Virus record (IMG/VR): IMGVR_UViG_3300028829_002740
Location: 1-48,910 of that record
Strand: one strand, 5' to 3'
DNA length: 48,910 nucleotides
Source of the DNA: a virus
The position numbers and the translations under genes were made by a program. This document shows, piece after piece, positions 27,562 to 35,756 of the stretch. Every line of letters starts with the position of its first letter. The stretch's first letter is position 1. The notes beneath the pieces were generated by a model. That model was not told the origin of the DNA. It worked only from the letters and a program-made list of their open reading frames with translations, and searched no databases.

Positions 27562-28757
27562 GGATTTGCGTTAAATTTAAGATCAGTGTCGAATTCGAAA
27601 GACAGTGGAATAAAGCCTAATGAGTTCTCGCGTAGATAATCTCTTATATCGGCAAAATTTGTTGAATCAGCCTGCCCTGTGTAGATAATAATCTCCGCCC
27701 AAGTAGAGAGCAGTGTATGCAGCGGGATAGTATTCGAACCTACATAAAATTTAGTCACGCTGTTTAAGCCTCCCGTATTAACGTATGATTGTACAGTATT
27801 GCCAACAATAATACCCACATCACCTACACCAACAACATCAGTAAAAGGCAAACTAATATTTTCCGTGTGTATATCTGAGCCATTAACAGCGAAAATTAAC
27901 TGCCACTGAGCGCCGGATAAATTTATACGAATAGACGAATCCTTACCTACGCCGTCCGTAATCTCAAACAAGTATTCACCACTGCTTATCCCAGTGGCGG
28001 GAATATTTAAGGCGGCCGCGATTAGATAAGCGTTAAGTGTAATAGCAGGATTCGCAGGGTTTGTAACATACATGTAGTCGTATCCTCCTGCAAGATTCAA
28101 AAAATTCCTGCCTTTTAAAATTGTATTATCTACAACTATTTCACCATTGCCCGTAAAATCATTATCACCAGCTTCGTCCGTAAGATATGCTATGGCACCT
28201 AATGCGTAATTACTTGGAGTTTTTATGTAATGAGAAGCAATATTAGCACTGTCAGGCAACGTGGCTCTAGCAGTTTCTTCGTCTTGATTAGAATGCTGAA
28301 CTCCTGCGTTAACCTCGTAATCCGTTACTGTATTGAACACCGGTGGCTGCCGACGGATAGAAGTCCTAAGCTTCTTAACTGTCGTGTTAACCACAGACAC
28401 CTGACCCTTAAGAGTCCAAGCCTCAATAACACAGTTAGACCCAAGAACTTCTCCGTTATACAAAGGATCTTGAATAGTAAACAGATCGTTATTCGTTAGT
28501 TTATATCTACGCACTGTACCATCACTAAGTCGCTCACGAACAGCCAACCCAACAGAATCAGCAACCTCCTGTACAGGTAGATCAAGTAACTGAAAAGATT
28601 TACCAATGATGTAATTCCACTGAGAAAGAATAACAGAGGCACCCATATCTCCATGTGCATCTGCATCAGTAAACGCAGGAATATCAATATAGCCATACTC
28701 CCAGTCCCTCACTGGGGCAGGCTTAACGCTTAACCAATCTGTTTCTGCTTGTGCCAT
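27558..28757 (-). CDS. Tail-associated structural protein, 399 aa
   Basis: A 399-residue beta-rich protein. The N-terminal 150 residues ('DWEYGYIDIPAFTDADA', 'SVGLAVRERLSDGTVRRY') may attach it to the virion, and the remainder has a jelly-roll or lectin-like appearance ('NYALGAIAYLTDE', 'WQLIFAVNGSDIHTENISL'). It lies next to the fibre gene, so a fibre or baseplate-like role is inferred. No enzymatic motif is seen. Confidence 0.7.
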   Translation of the reverse strand: MAQAETDWLSVKPAPVRDWEYGYIDIPAFTDADAHGDMGASVILSQWNYIIGKSFQLLDLPVQEVADSVGLAVRERLSDGTVRRYKLTNNDLFTIQDPLYNGEVLGSNCVIEAWTLKGQVSVVNTTVKKLRTSIRRQPPVFNTVTDYEVNAGVQHSNQDEETARATLPDSANIASHYIKTPSNYALGAIAYLTDEAGDNDFTGNGEIVVDNTILKGRNFLNLAGGYDYMYVTNPANPAITLNAYLIAAALNIPATGISSGEYLFEITDGVGKDSSIRINLSGAQWQLIFAVNGSDIHTENISLPFTDVVGVGDVGIIVGNTVQSYVNTGGLNSVTKFYVGSNTIPLHTLLSTWAEIIIYTGQADSTNFADIRDYLRENSLGFIPLSFEFDTDLKFNANP

Positions 28758-28964
28758 TTAGTCTTCCTTAGACTTTACCGTATTCTTCTTCGCAATCTCA
28801 GCTCTTACTTCCTCTACTGACTTTTCTTTCTTTTCTTCTTTCTGCTTCACCGCAGCTTCTTTCACTACTTCTTTTACTTTTTCACCAGTAGACTTAGTTT
28901 CCTCCAACGGCCCGCTACCAAAGGAGTTAGTTCCACGAAAACAATTAAGGTTTTTTAAGCTCAT
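28758..28964 (-). CDS. Small Lys/Glu-rich protein, 68 aa
   Basis: A 68-residue protein with a short N-terminal segment (MSLKNLNCFRG) and a highly charged Lys/Glu helix for the rest. The start lies 20 bases inside the end of the holin-like gene. It could be a small virion or lysis accessory protein; function unknown. Confidence 0.65.
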   Translation of the reverse strand: MSLKNLNCFRGTNSFGSGPLEETKSTGEKVKEVVKEAAVKQKEEKKEKSVEEVRAEIAKKNTVKSKED

Positions 28965-29157
28965 CTTTTACAATTCCTATATCAGGGTTAGACATGTAGG
29001 TTTTCCAGCTAATAGCAAACGCTCCGATTAAAGCAATCACTTTACTGGCATCCCAGTTGTCAACAGTAGCAGCATATTGCGCGCCAGCTGCCACCATGTA
29101 AAGCGCCCACTTAGTCACAGGTGAGCTTAAAATAATAAAACTTAGTTTATCTTTCAT
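28945..29157 (-). CDS. Putative holin, 70 aa
   Basis: A 70-residue protein with two likely membrane segments, about residues 13-30 (TKWALYMVAAGAQYAA) and 38-52 (VIALIGAFAISW), and a charged C-terminus. Size, topology and location next to a candidate endolysin and spanin-like genes fit a class II holin, which permeabilises the inner membrane at lysis. Confidence 0.6.
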   Translation of the reverse strand: MKDKLSFIILSSPVTKWALYMVAAGAQYAATVDNWDASKVIALIGAFAISWKTYMSNPDIGIVKDELKKP

Positions 29158-29232
29158 CGTGTAGGTGTAAATATGTGGTTAGTATTAAACGGATCTATGA
29201 AAGAATCTTGTGTAAATTCTTTTTTATCCGAC

Positions 29233-29820
29233 TTACATGATGTTGTCAAACACAACAATATCACGCTTCCGAGCAACATGCAACGGTGTAGATTGCTCAT
29301 TTTGCATTTCGAAGATTTCATATATAACATTCCTTCCGTCGTCAGTTGTAGCTACGTTAAGAGCAGAATGACCTGCATCAGTAATTCCATTAACATTCTC
29401 ACCAGCAGGTACAGTAAACCTTAAGTCCCATGCACCCGCAGATAGATCACCTAGCCGTTCAATAATACCAAACTCTTTCTGGTATTTTTTATTATGAACA
29501 ACTCCAGAGCCTATAATAGGATACAGTACTGTATTAAGACCATCTACACCCTTTGCAGTAAACCGCTCACACATGCCTGAGTTAGGAATATACTTACCTG
29601 TGCCAACTTCATAGCCTAATTCTTCTGCTACTTTATTGACATGCGCTTTGTATTTCCTCCAGTCATCTGTAAACTTGCCTAGAATATAATCCCGACTAAA
29701 CACCCAAAAGCGGTTAGACGAGATCATAGAGGGAAAGTTAATCTCCCTGCCTTGGCCATAACACAGAGTCCTTAAGTCATGCTGGACTTGTGCCGCGTTG
29801 ATAATTAGTGCGTTCTTCAT
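29233..29820 (-). CDS. Candidate lysis protein with possible papain-like Cys-His pair, 195 aa
   Basis: No known endolysin elsewhere in the window was found, and this 195-residue protein occupies the lysis cassette. It has Cys84 in 'IPNSGMCERF' and His151 in 'TDAGHSALNV', followed by Glu168 and Asn174. That spacing is compatible with a papain-like, transglutaminase-like or NlpC-like cysteine enzyme that would cut peptidoglycan. The resemblance is weak and based on position and residue spacing. It overlaps the lipoprotein gene by four bases. Confidence 0.6.
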   Translation of the reverse strand: MKNALIINAAQVQHDLRTLCYGQGREINFPSMISSNRFWVFSRDYILGKFTDDWRKYKAHVNKVAEELGYEVGTGKYIPNSGMCERFTAKGVDGLNTVLYPIIGSGVVHNKKYQKEFGIIERLGDLSAGAWDLRFTVPAGENVNGITDAGHSALNVATTDDGRNVIYEIFEMQNEQSTPLHVARKRDIVVFDNIM

Positions 29821-30398
29821 TTCCAGTGATCTTGTGTTACAGTCTGAAGTAACTGCTTACGAAAAGCCTCATCCTCTGCGGGCGACCATTCCTTAGACTG
29901 GCTTAAGGATTTGCGAATATCTAGCACTACATTATAGACCGACTTACCTAAGTCAATAAACATAGGCACAGCAGCAATCCAGCTAGCTGAGCTTACAATC
30001 TTTGTCTCTTCTGCCTCAACTATAGTAAGATAAACATAGTCTTGTGGACCAGCAGAGGACTTAGCCTTCCACCAACGAACTTCGCCGACGATAGAGTTAA
30101 CTAAGTCTAGGGCCATAACTAGCTGGTCACCCGTGGCCTTGCCTTGTTTATAGGCAACTCTAACTCTATCAGCTGAGATAAAAGCATCAGCTGCCTTGGA
30201 TCGTACTTTAGTTGCGGCGCGTTTGAACGAGTCAGGTAAATCATTACTTGCTTCGTACTTTAGTGCAGTATCTACGATGCCCAAGGCAACTGACAAAGTT
30301 TGCTCTGCTCGGACCGCAACAGGGTCAGCAGAAGGATTTAACGTGGCACAGCCAATCAAAAGAAAGGCTCCGATAGTAGTAGCTATTGTGTTTTTCAT
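29817..30398 (-). CDS. Putative lipoprotein, outer-membrane spanin candidate
   Basis: A 193-residue protein starting with a lipoprotein signal (MKNTIATTIGAFLLIGC; lipobox LIGC, Cys17), implying export and lipid attachment in a diderm envelope. The rest is helical. In a lysis cassette with a short membrane coiled-coil protein (30823-31071), it may act as the outer spanin, though it is longer than most. A superinfection-exclusion lipoprotein is the alternative. It overlaps the receiver-domain gene by four bases. Confidence 0.65.
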   Translation of the reverse strand: MKNTIATTIGAFLLIGCATLNPSADPVAVRAEQTLSVALGIVDTALKYEASNDLPDSFKRAATKVRSKAADAFISADRVRVAYKQGKATGDQLVMALDLVNSIVGEVRWWKAKSSAGPQDYVYLTIVEAEETKIVSSASWIAAVPMFIDLGKSVYNVVLDIRKSLSQSKEWSPAEDEAFRKQLLQTVTQDHWK

Positions 30399-30826
30399 TT
30401 TAGGAAAGCGAGTGGGAAACTTAATACCGCATTAACATAAGACTTCTTACTTGTGTTTCGTTTAAACATTCTTGTACTATCTGTGTGCACAGCCATTACA
30501 ACTGTATGATTAAGTATAGTCGGATCTTCAGCAAGTGCCTTTGGCAAGTAGATCTCCTTACCTACGTAAGCTTCTTTCTTACTCTGACCGCTTATAATCA
30601 CTAGCGGCCCCGCATAGTGTGCCTTAATATAAGGAATAGTCTCAGCCACAGGCAGCCAGTTATGTATGTCTAAGTCCAAAAGAACAGCATCATACTTATT
30701 ATTCCTAAGCAACTCTGCTGCCTCTTTAACATCCTGTGACGTAGTAACATCATGTCCTTTACTTTCTAAAGAACTCAGCATTAAAGTGCACCACATTTTA
30801 CTATCATCAATAACAAGGATATTCAT
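30395..30826 (-). CDS. Stand-alone response-regulator receiver (REC) domain protein
   Basis: A 143-residue protein with a full CheY-like receiver signature: acidic pair Asp7-Asp8 (ILVIDDSK), likely phospho-acceptor Asp51 (AVLLDLD), Ser79 (LVIISG) and Lys96 (YLPKAL). No output domain follows; the last 40 residues are basic. I place the start at the ATG overlapping the stop of the upstream gene (ATGA); a longer in-frame form lies inside that gene. Receiver domains relay histidine-kinase signals, and one in a phage lysis cassette is unusual. It could sense or titrate host signalling, or regulate the sigma-54 activator, which lacks a receiver domain. Confidence 0.8.
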   Translation of the reverse strand: MNILVIDDSKMWCTLMLSSLESKGHDVTTSQDVKEAAELLRNNKYDAVLLDLDIHNWLPVAETIPYIKAHYAGPLVIISGQSKKEAYVGKEIYLPKALAEDPTILNHTVVMAVHTDSTRMFKRNTSKKSYVNAVLSFPLAFLK

Positions 30827-31071
30827 TCTTCGATCTCTTGCAGTCGTTTGGTTAGTTCTTTTACCTTTGCGTGGCAAGTCTTTAACCTACCCTCCGCGTC
30901 TACTCTGCGTTCCTTCTCGATTGTTGCTTTTTCTGTAATCGCATTAAACGCTTCTTTGTTGGAGTCAATAACTAGATCAAAATGCGCACGGATGAAAGTA
31001 GACAACTTAAGCAAGACAGCTGTTAAACCGCCCATAGTAGTTACAATTATAGTGATAATCCCCAAGTCCAT
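30823..31071 (-). CDS. Small membrane-anchored coiled-coil protein (inner spanin-like), 82 aa
   Basis: One N-terminal membrane segment (about 4-22, IITIIVTTMGGLTAVLL) followed by a highly charged helix (about 38-82) likely to form a coiled coil, the architecture of inner spanins and some phage membrane proteins. It ends in KRLQEIEE, almost the same sequence as the linker motif repeated in the giant virion protein. Its stop overlaps the start of the REC gene. Confidence 0.65.
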   Translation of the reverse strand: MDLGIITIIVTTMGGLTAVLLKLSTFIRAHFDLVIDSNKEAFNAITEKATIEKERRVDAEGRLKTCHAKVKELTKRLQEIEE

Positions 31072-31104
31072 AGTGTTTAATTTTATTCACGATCAGCACT
31101 CATG

Positions 31105-33408
31105 TTAGGCAGAGAATACACCGCCAGCTGATATAAAATTACCTGCCCCGCCATCGTAAAGTTGCGACATCAACATACCTCTAGAACGTTTACCAAGGAA
31201 AAGATAAACTTCGTCTAACTGAGCATCAGAAGATATATTGCCACCGTAACCTACAGTCCATCCTGCATTTGTAGACCCTAGAATAGTTGACGTACCTTGC
31301 GCCGCCCAGACTCCATCAACCCAGAGATGCATATTACCATACGCATCAATCCCTGCAAAGATAAAGTACCGTGTAGTAGACGAGATAGCCTTTGTAATAG
31401 TCGTGCCGTTATACGTAAAGAAAATCTGACTAGACGAGTTAGAGCCAATCTGTATCTGACCTGAGTCATAATACATCAGATCAATATCATCTAGCAGATC
31501 ATTAACAGTCAGCCAGCCACAGACAGCAAAAGCTGTAACAGCAGTCATGTTAGTATTATCTTGCAACTGCAGACTAGCAGAAGAATAGAGGTCTAGCTGA
31601 TTACCGTCTACGCCCGTACCTTCGCTTATGTCCGACGCAGTAGCAGTATCCTGTAGATCATGATCGTTTACTGCATCTAGCGTAATATACTGGTCAAACA
31701 TATCACCAAGATACACAGCAGAAGTCTCATCACATTTCCAGCCAGCCTCTACTTGTGCATTCAGCCTAGCAATAACACCATAGTATGCTCTAGCATTAAC
31801 TAAGTCTGTAGTTACTAGAGCCTCATCAAACGTAGCAAAGTGATGAATCTTAATTTCTGACTCTCTATGCGCCCATTGTTGGTCAGGTAACTTAAACTCA
31901 TCCGCACGTATACTGAACGTCCTATATGCATCATAACCTATTTGGTTAGTTTTTAATTCAGGTATATCAAAAGGATTAAAGTCAATATCCGACTCTGCGT
32001 CATCATGCCAGCAACCAGCAGGGTTAGTAATAGCCGCACCATCCGCCGCAATTGCCGTGCCTTCGCGCAGAGGGATACGCACGTCACCTACTAACCTAAA
32101 TCCAAGTAAATTATATGCTAACGTATCTTGTGTACCTGCCCAAAACGTAGCTAGCGTAGCACTTGTTAGTGTCGCATGCACCGCGTTTGACGTAACATCA
32201 TACACAGTAGTTCCGGCACCCTCCGCAATTATATACTTGCTACCGTTACTAAGCAAAAGATTCCAGCAAGTGCCCGCAGTAAAATCAATACGCCCTGCAC
32301 TAATAGTCGGCGTCGAAGTTCCTTCACTACTCGTGACAGTTTCTGACCCAGTCAAAGAGCCGATCGCAAGGTAAGCTGTTCCGTCAAATACACCACAGCG
32401 ATTATTAACAGCCTTACCATGAAAAGGTGCGCGGCCGGAATAGTCTAAATCATCTCCATTAATATCAACTTCACTTAACGCACCATAATCCTTAGGCAAG
32501 AAAACAGCACCAGAAAGCGTATACCCAAAGTTATTATGCCAGCTATAAATATCTTGTGTAGTATGCGTAACGCCACCACTATGTGTTGCATCTAATTCAT
32601 TGCCTGAACTATCGTAGGAGATAGTCCCAGACTGTTCGTCCATCAACCACTGAATAACAGCCCAGCCCAGCGTTGGGTTAGTCCCTGACTTGCCGAAAGT
32701 ATGCAAGTACGTAACGTTATCTGCAGACAACACTGTTGTATAAAGCAACACACCGAACAGCGCGCCGTCAAAGTATTTAGATCCCTTCTGACCACAAGTA
32801 ACCGTAGTACCCGCGCCCGTTGTTGCAAAACTGCTTGTCCTAGTTGCAACCTCAACTCCATCAATATAGAGCTTCATTCCATCAGCATCTGTAGTTCCGT
32901 CAAACGTACCTACTATATGATGCCAACCATCGCTCATTGAGTCTGTAAAAGACAACCCGTTTGCGCCTCTGTTAATATAGAAATAGACCTTGCTATTATT
33001 ATGATACGTAATACCATAAGACAGTGATCCGTTCATAATCAACGGAGAATCACTGGTTACTGTGCTAGACGCGTATACCCAGAGCGAGATACTTAGGGCT
33101 CCTGTAATTTGCAGTGATGCATCTGTTGCAGTAATATAGCCGTCTACTCCATCAAAGTCATAGCATCTACCTCTCTGCAATCCCGGGCCGCCACTAAGTA
33201 TACGCTCAGTCCCTTGGCCAACTCTATCCTTAAGATAAACTCCATCAATACAATCCAACCATTGCAATGCATTGGCATTCTCAACAGTAAACGGTAACTC
33301 CCAAGGAGTTGATCCACCGGCTGATCCACCGGCTGACGCTGGACCTTGTCTACCTACAGACACTCTGCTGTTAGGTAGAATACCATTATGTACATCTGGA
33401 AGTAACAT
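31105..33408 (-). CDS. LamG/concanavalin-like tail or fibre protein, 767 aa
   Basis: A large beta-rich protein with at least two LamG/concanavalin A-like units. One is about residues 65-215 (ITGALSISLWVYAS, GWHHIVGTFDGT, MKLYIDGVEV) and one is near the C-terminus (FAVCGWLTVNDLL, YGNMHLWVDGVW). Such domains bind glycans and are common in receptor-binding fibres. The ATG at 33408, just after the upstream stop, is preferred to an overlapping ATG 24 bases upstream. It is in the late operon between capsid-associated genes and the lysis cassette. Confidence 0.8.
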   Translation of the reverse strand: MLLPDVHNGILPNSRVSVGRQGPASAGGSAGGSTPWELPFTVENANALQWLDCIDGVYLKDRVGQGTERILSGGPGLQRGRCYDFDGVDGYITATDASLQITGALSISLWVYASSTVTSDSPLIMNGSLSYGITYHNNSKVYFYINRGANGLSFTDSMSDGWHHIVGTFDGTTDADGMKLYIDGVEVATRTSSFATTGAGTTVTCGQKGSKYFDGALFGVLLYTTVLSADNVTYLHTFGKSGTNPTLGWAVIQWLMDEQSGTISYDSSGNELDATHSGGVTHTTQDIYSWHNNFGYTLSGAVFLPKDYGALSEVDINGDDLDYSGRAPFHGKAVNNRCGVFDGTAYLAIGSLTGSETVTSSEGTSTPTISAGRIDFTAGTCWNLLLSNGSKYIIAEGAGTTVYDVTSNAVHATLTSATLATFWAGTQDTLAYNLLGFRLVGDVRIPLREGTAIAADGAAITNPAGCWHDDAESDIDFNPFDIPELKTNQIGYDAYRTFSIRADEFKLPDQQWAHRESEIKIHHFATFDEALVTTDLVNARAYYGVIARLNAQVEAGWKCDETSAVYLGDMFDQYITLDAVNDHDLQDTATASDISEGTGVDGNQLDLYSSASLQLQDNTNMTAVTAFAVCGWLTVNDLLDDIDLMYYDSGQIQIGSNSSSQIFFTYNGTTITKAISSTTRYFIFAGIDAYGNMHLWVDGVWAAQGTSTILGSTNAGWTVGYGGNISSDAQLDEVYLFLGKRSRGMLMSQLYDGGAGNFISAGGVFSA

Positions 33409-33409
33409 C

Positions 33410-33712
33410 TTAACGAGAAGCGTTAATAACAATAAGCTTAACCACAGTATCCGCAGCTGCTTTCATATACAAAGCATCTTGCGTAGGGATAGCAACAGTC
33501 TGGTCAGCAAGCAGAGGAAACCCTTCAGTAGCTTGGTCACTGTCTAACAGATCAACAGCAGCTCCTACAGGATGTACCATAACAGTACCTCTGCCTTTTT
33601 CTTCTGTCAGCACTAGCGTCGCAGCTGTACCAACAACTACTTCACTAACACCATGTCGGCCGCCCTTAAGGTGCAGTAAGTCTGCAGTAGGATATTCAGG
33701 TAATTTAGGCAT
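33410..33712 (-). CDS. Small beta-rich structural protein, 100 aa
   Basis: A 100-residue protein with alternating strands ('VSEVVVGTAATLVLTEEKG', 'GTVMVHPVGAAVDLL') and no catalytic motif. Position after the capsid gene suggests a head decoration or head-fibre protein. It is preceded by a hairpin in the short intergenic region. Confidence 0.65.
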   Translation of the reverse strand: MPKLPEYPTADLLHLKGGRHGVSEVVVGTAATLVLTEEKGRGTVMVHPVGAAVDLLDSDQATEGFPLLADQTVAIPTQDALYMKAAADTVVKLIVINASR

Positions 33713-33729
33713 AATATTCTAAGAAAGTT

Positions 33730-33770
33730 AAAGTGCTGGGTTTTTTAAAGTGAACCCAGCGAAACACTTT
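33730..33770 (-). terminator. Hairpin between 33794 and 33712 genes, possible attenuator
   Basis: AAAGTG (33730-33735) plus CTGGGTT (33736-33742) pair with AACCCAG (33753-33759) and CACTTT (33765-33770), forming a long interrupted hairpin. It lacks a strong U-tract on the minus strand, so it may reduce read-through or stabilise mRNA ends in the late operon. Confidence 0.5.
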
Positions 33771-33793
33771 GACGCATTCCGATGACCTAGCTA

Positions 33794-34294
33794 CTACAGA
33801 TCAGGAACATAGGTTAGAGTGATGTTAGCGTTAGTTGAATTAGTAACGCAGACACCATTCATGAAACGCGTACCGGCACCACCAAACGTGTACGTAAGTG
33901 TACTCGACGCTGGCACCGTGAACGTGCTAATCGTTGCGTAATTATTAGTTGACGCAGCGACTTGCTGTTTAAGAATAACGAGAACATTCTCGCTAATATT
34001 GGTCTGACTAATACCCGTAGTCGTAACATACACATTCGTGAGATTGGTAGTATACGACGTAGTATTAGTATAAGCCGCCAGCGTGTAAGTCAGGTCCGTT
34101 GACGGAGCGTCAAAGAACGTGACAGTACTGGCGGACGCGGCACTGTTAGCGATAAGCAGCGACTTCGCCACACCACCAACAGACAACAAGGAGTTAGTTG
34201 CAGCTGACGTATACACGCCAGTAGCAGAGGCTCCTTCGACATTCACAACTACGAGGCAAGCCAACGCAGCAATAATAGATAGCAACTTTTTCAT
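33794..34294 (-). CDS. Protein with cleavable signal peptide, 166 aa, beside the capsid gene
   Basis: The N-terminus (MKKLLSIIAALACLVVVNVEG, residues 1-21) is a typical signal peptide; the mature part is Ser/Thr/Asn/Ala-rich and predicted beta, with no motif. A signal peptide is odd for a virion protein directly after the major capsid gene. It may be an exported protein acting on the cell surface or periplasm, or a head decoration whose leader acts otherwise. Strong codon bias suggests abundant synthesis. Confidence 0.7.
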   Translation of the reverse strand: MKKLLSIIAALACLVVVNVEGASATGVYTSAATNSLLSVGGVAKSLLIANSAASASTVTFFDAPSTDLTYTLAAYTNTTSYTTNLTNVYVTTTGISQTNISENVLVILKQQVAASTNNYATISTFTVPASSTLTYTFGGAGTRFMNGVCVTNSTNANITLTYVPDL

Positions 34295-34306
34295 AATGGT
34301 TTAATA

Positions 34307-35587
34307 TTACAGGTTGTTACCGAGGCGAGCGCGTTTGTAGAGGACCGGAATCCAACTACGTCGGCGTGAAGGACAGCAACCCAGAGTTACCTCAGAGATA
34401 AGCTGCGCGTAATGGCCATACTTATTAGTATCCTGAACGGTGTTACCGTTTTCATCAGGAACATTAACAAGCACATCCTTAGTCAACCGAACCTCACCAT
34501 TCCAACGCATAGCGCGGAACTGCTTAAGTCCAAGTTCACCCTTAGAGAAGGCCGCAGGCGGAGGCCCAACGTCAATGGTTTCATAACCACCAGCGCCAAC
34601 TGCCCAAGCAATTCCGAAAGGAGCTGCCTTATACGCAGGGTTAACCTTAACCTCACCATTTTCCACAGCGGTAGCCTCATCGACCAACACCTGAGGAGCG
34701 ATAACATTCCCGTTAACGTCAAGACGAATTGGGAAACGTTCCAGCATAGTCGTCCAACGACCCCAGATGTTACCACGGAACTTGTCCGTAATTACATCAA
34801 GATCAATCTTACGATTAGACAACATGTGCGGATCGAACTGCCAGTTATCGTGAATCTCTGCATTAGAGATCAACGCGAACTTACCTTTCAATCCTTCATT
34901 AACTTCCATGCGTTCCACGCCTTCGAAGAAAGGAATCTCTTCGTCAACACTCATGGCCGTTCCGAGCTTGCTCAACTCCTTAAGAGTCAACGTATCACCA
35001 CACTTAGCGATAAGTGCAGCCATAACGCCAGCAGTCTTATGCTCAGTGATAGCAGACACATCAACACCAAGATGATCAGCAGTCTCCATTCCCTCACCAT
35101 CACCGTCCGTGTTACCACAAACCCAGACCTGAGGCGCGTATTCCAGAATAGCCGTACGCAAGAACATATCACGCAAGATCTGAATCTTTTGCGTAATGTC
35201 CGAGTTAGCAGCAGTTACATGATCGCTCAAGAAATCTTGAAACGATGGCACGACGTTCATAAGTTGTGACTCAACACGATGCCAGTGCAGTTGACTGGAT
35301 TGTGCGTTCTCACGAACTTCGATGATGTCCTTTGCAGGAGCAGATTGGATCGTGTTAGGGAAGATCTTATTGCGAAGAACCGGTGAGGGCTCTTTGCTAA
35401 CAGACTTCATAACCGGTCCCTGATTAGGCGTCCACTTCTTTTTCTGAAGGAGTTTGCTGTAGCATTCCCAATGAGGGAATTGCTTTACCTGCTTCTTAGC
35501 CAGATAGAAATCCAGCTTGTTATACAGTGCAACATCCTGTTCAGCCCAGAGGTTTTCGCCGATACCTTTATCAATATAATTTGGCAT
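34307..35587 (-). CDS. Major capsid protein
   Basis: A 426-residue protein with position (after scaffold), size and strong codon bias expected of the major capsid protein. It starts MPNYIDKGIGENLWAEQD, with a long N-terminal arm and a mixed alpha/beta body including 'VWVCGNTDGDG' and 'KGKFALISNAEIHDNWQFDP', as in HK97-fold capsids of N4/T7-like relatives. A 170-base gap carrying a hairpin and a sigma-54-like promoter precedes it, so it may be transcribed separately from the terminase-portal part. Confidence 0.8.
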   Translation of the reverse strand: MPNYIDKGIGENLWAEQDVALYNKLDFYLAKKQVKQFPHWECYSKLLQKKKWTPNQGPVMKSVSKEPSPVLRNKIFPNTIQSAPAKDIIEVRENAQSSQLHWHRVESQLMNVVPSFQDFLSDHVTAANSDITQKIQILRDMFLRTAILEYAPQVWVCGNTDGDGEGMETADHLGVDVSAITEHKTAGVMAALIAKCGDTLTLKELSKLGTAMSVDEEIPFFEGVERMEVNEGLKGKFALISNAEIHDNWQFDPHMLSNRKIDLDVITDKFRGNIWGRWTTMLERFPIRLDVNGNVIAPQVLVDEATAVENGEVKVNPAYKAAPFGIAWAVGAGGYETIDVGPPPAAFSKGELGLKQFRAMRWNGEVRLTKDVLVNVPDENGNTVQDTNKYGHYAQLISEVTLGCCPSRRRSWIPVLYKRARLGNNL

Positions 35588-35693
35588 GACAATTTTCTTT
35601 AGTTTGAAACAATGAAACGAATTGCAGGTGCTCTCCTGCTAACTAGAAGCAATTACCGAATTGGTGGACTCACACCTTTAGAAGTCAAAACTC

Positions 35694-35733
35694 TTAAAGC
35701 AAAAGCGGTGCCATGTATAACACACAGCACCGC
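35694..35733 (-). terminator. Terminator-like hairpin between scaffold and capsid genes
   Basis: GCACCGC (35727-35733) pairs with GCGGTGC (35705-35711) around a 15-base loop, and on the minus strand is followed by TTTTGCTTT. This is a reasonable Rho-independent terminator for read-through from the terminase-portal-scaffold genes. It overlaps a sigma-54-like element, suggesting a terminate-and-restart arrangement ahead of the capsid gene. Confidence 0.65.
35698..35714 (-). promoter_or_regulatory. Sigma-54-like promoter P5 upstream of the capsid gene
   Basis: On the minus strand the sequence is ATGGCACC-GCTT-TTGCT, with 10 bases between GG (35711-35712) and GC (35699-35700), matching TTGGCACG-N4-TTGCW except at positions 1 and 8. 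It lies about 110 bases before the capsid start. It overlaps the descending arm and U-rich tail of a terminator-like hairpin, so the match could be coincidental. Confidence 0.5.
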
Positions 35734-35756
35734 CTAGCACGCTAGTCGACCGTAAC

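Noticed and set aside
34412-35269. 285-codon open frame antisense to the capsid gene
   Set aside because: It mirrors the codon-biased capsid frame and its translation looks like shadow sequence; no start context or neighbours support it.
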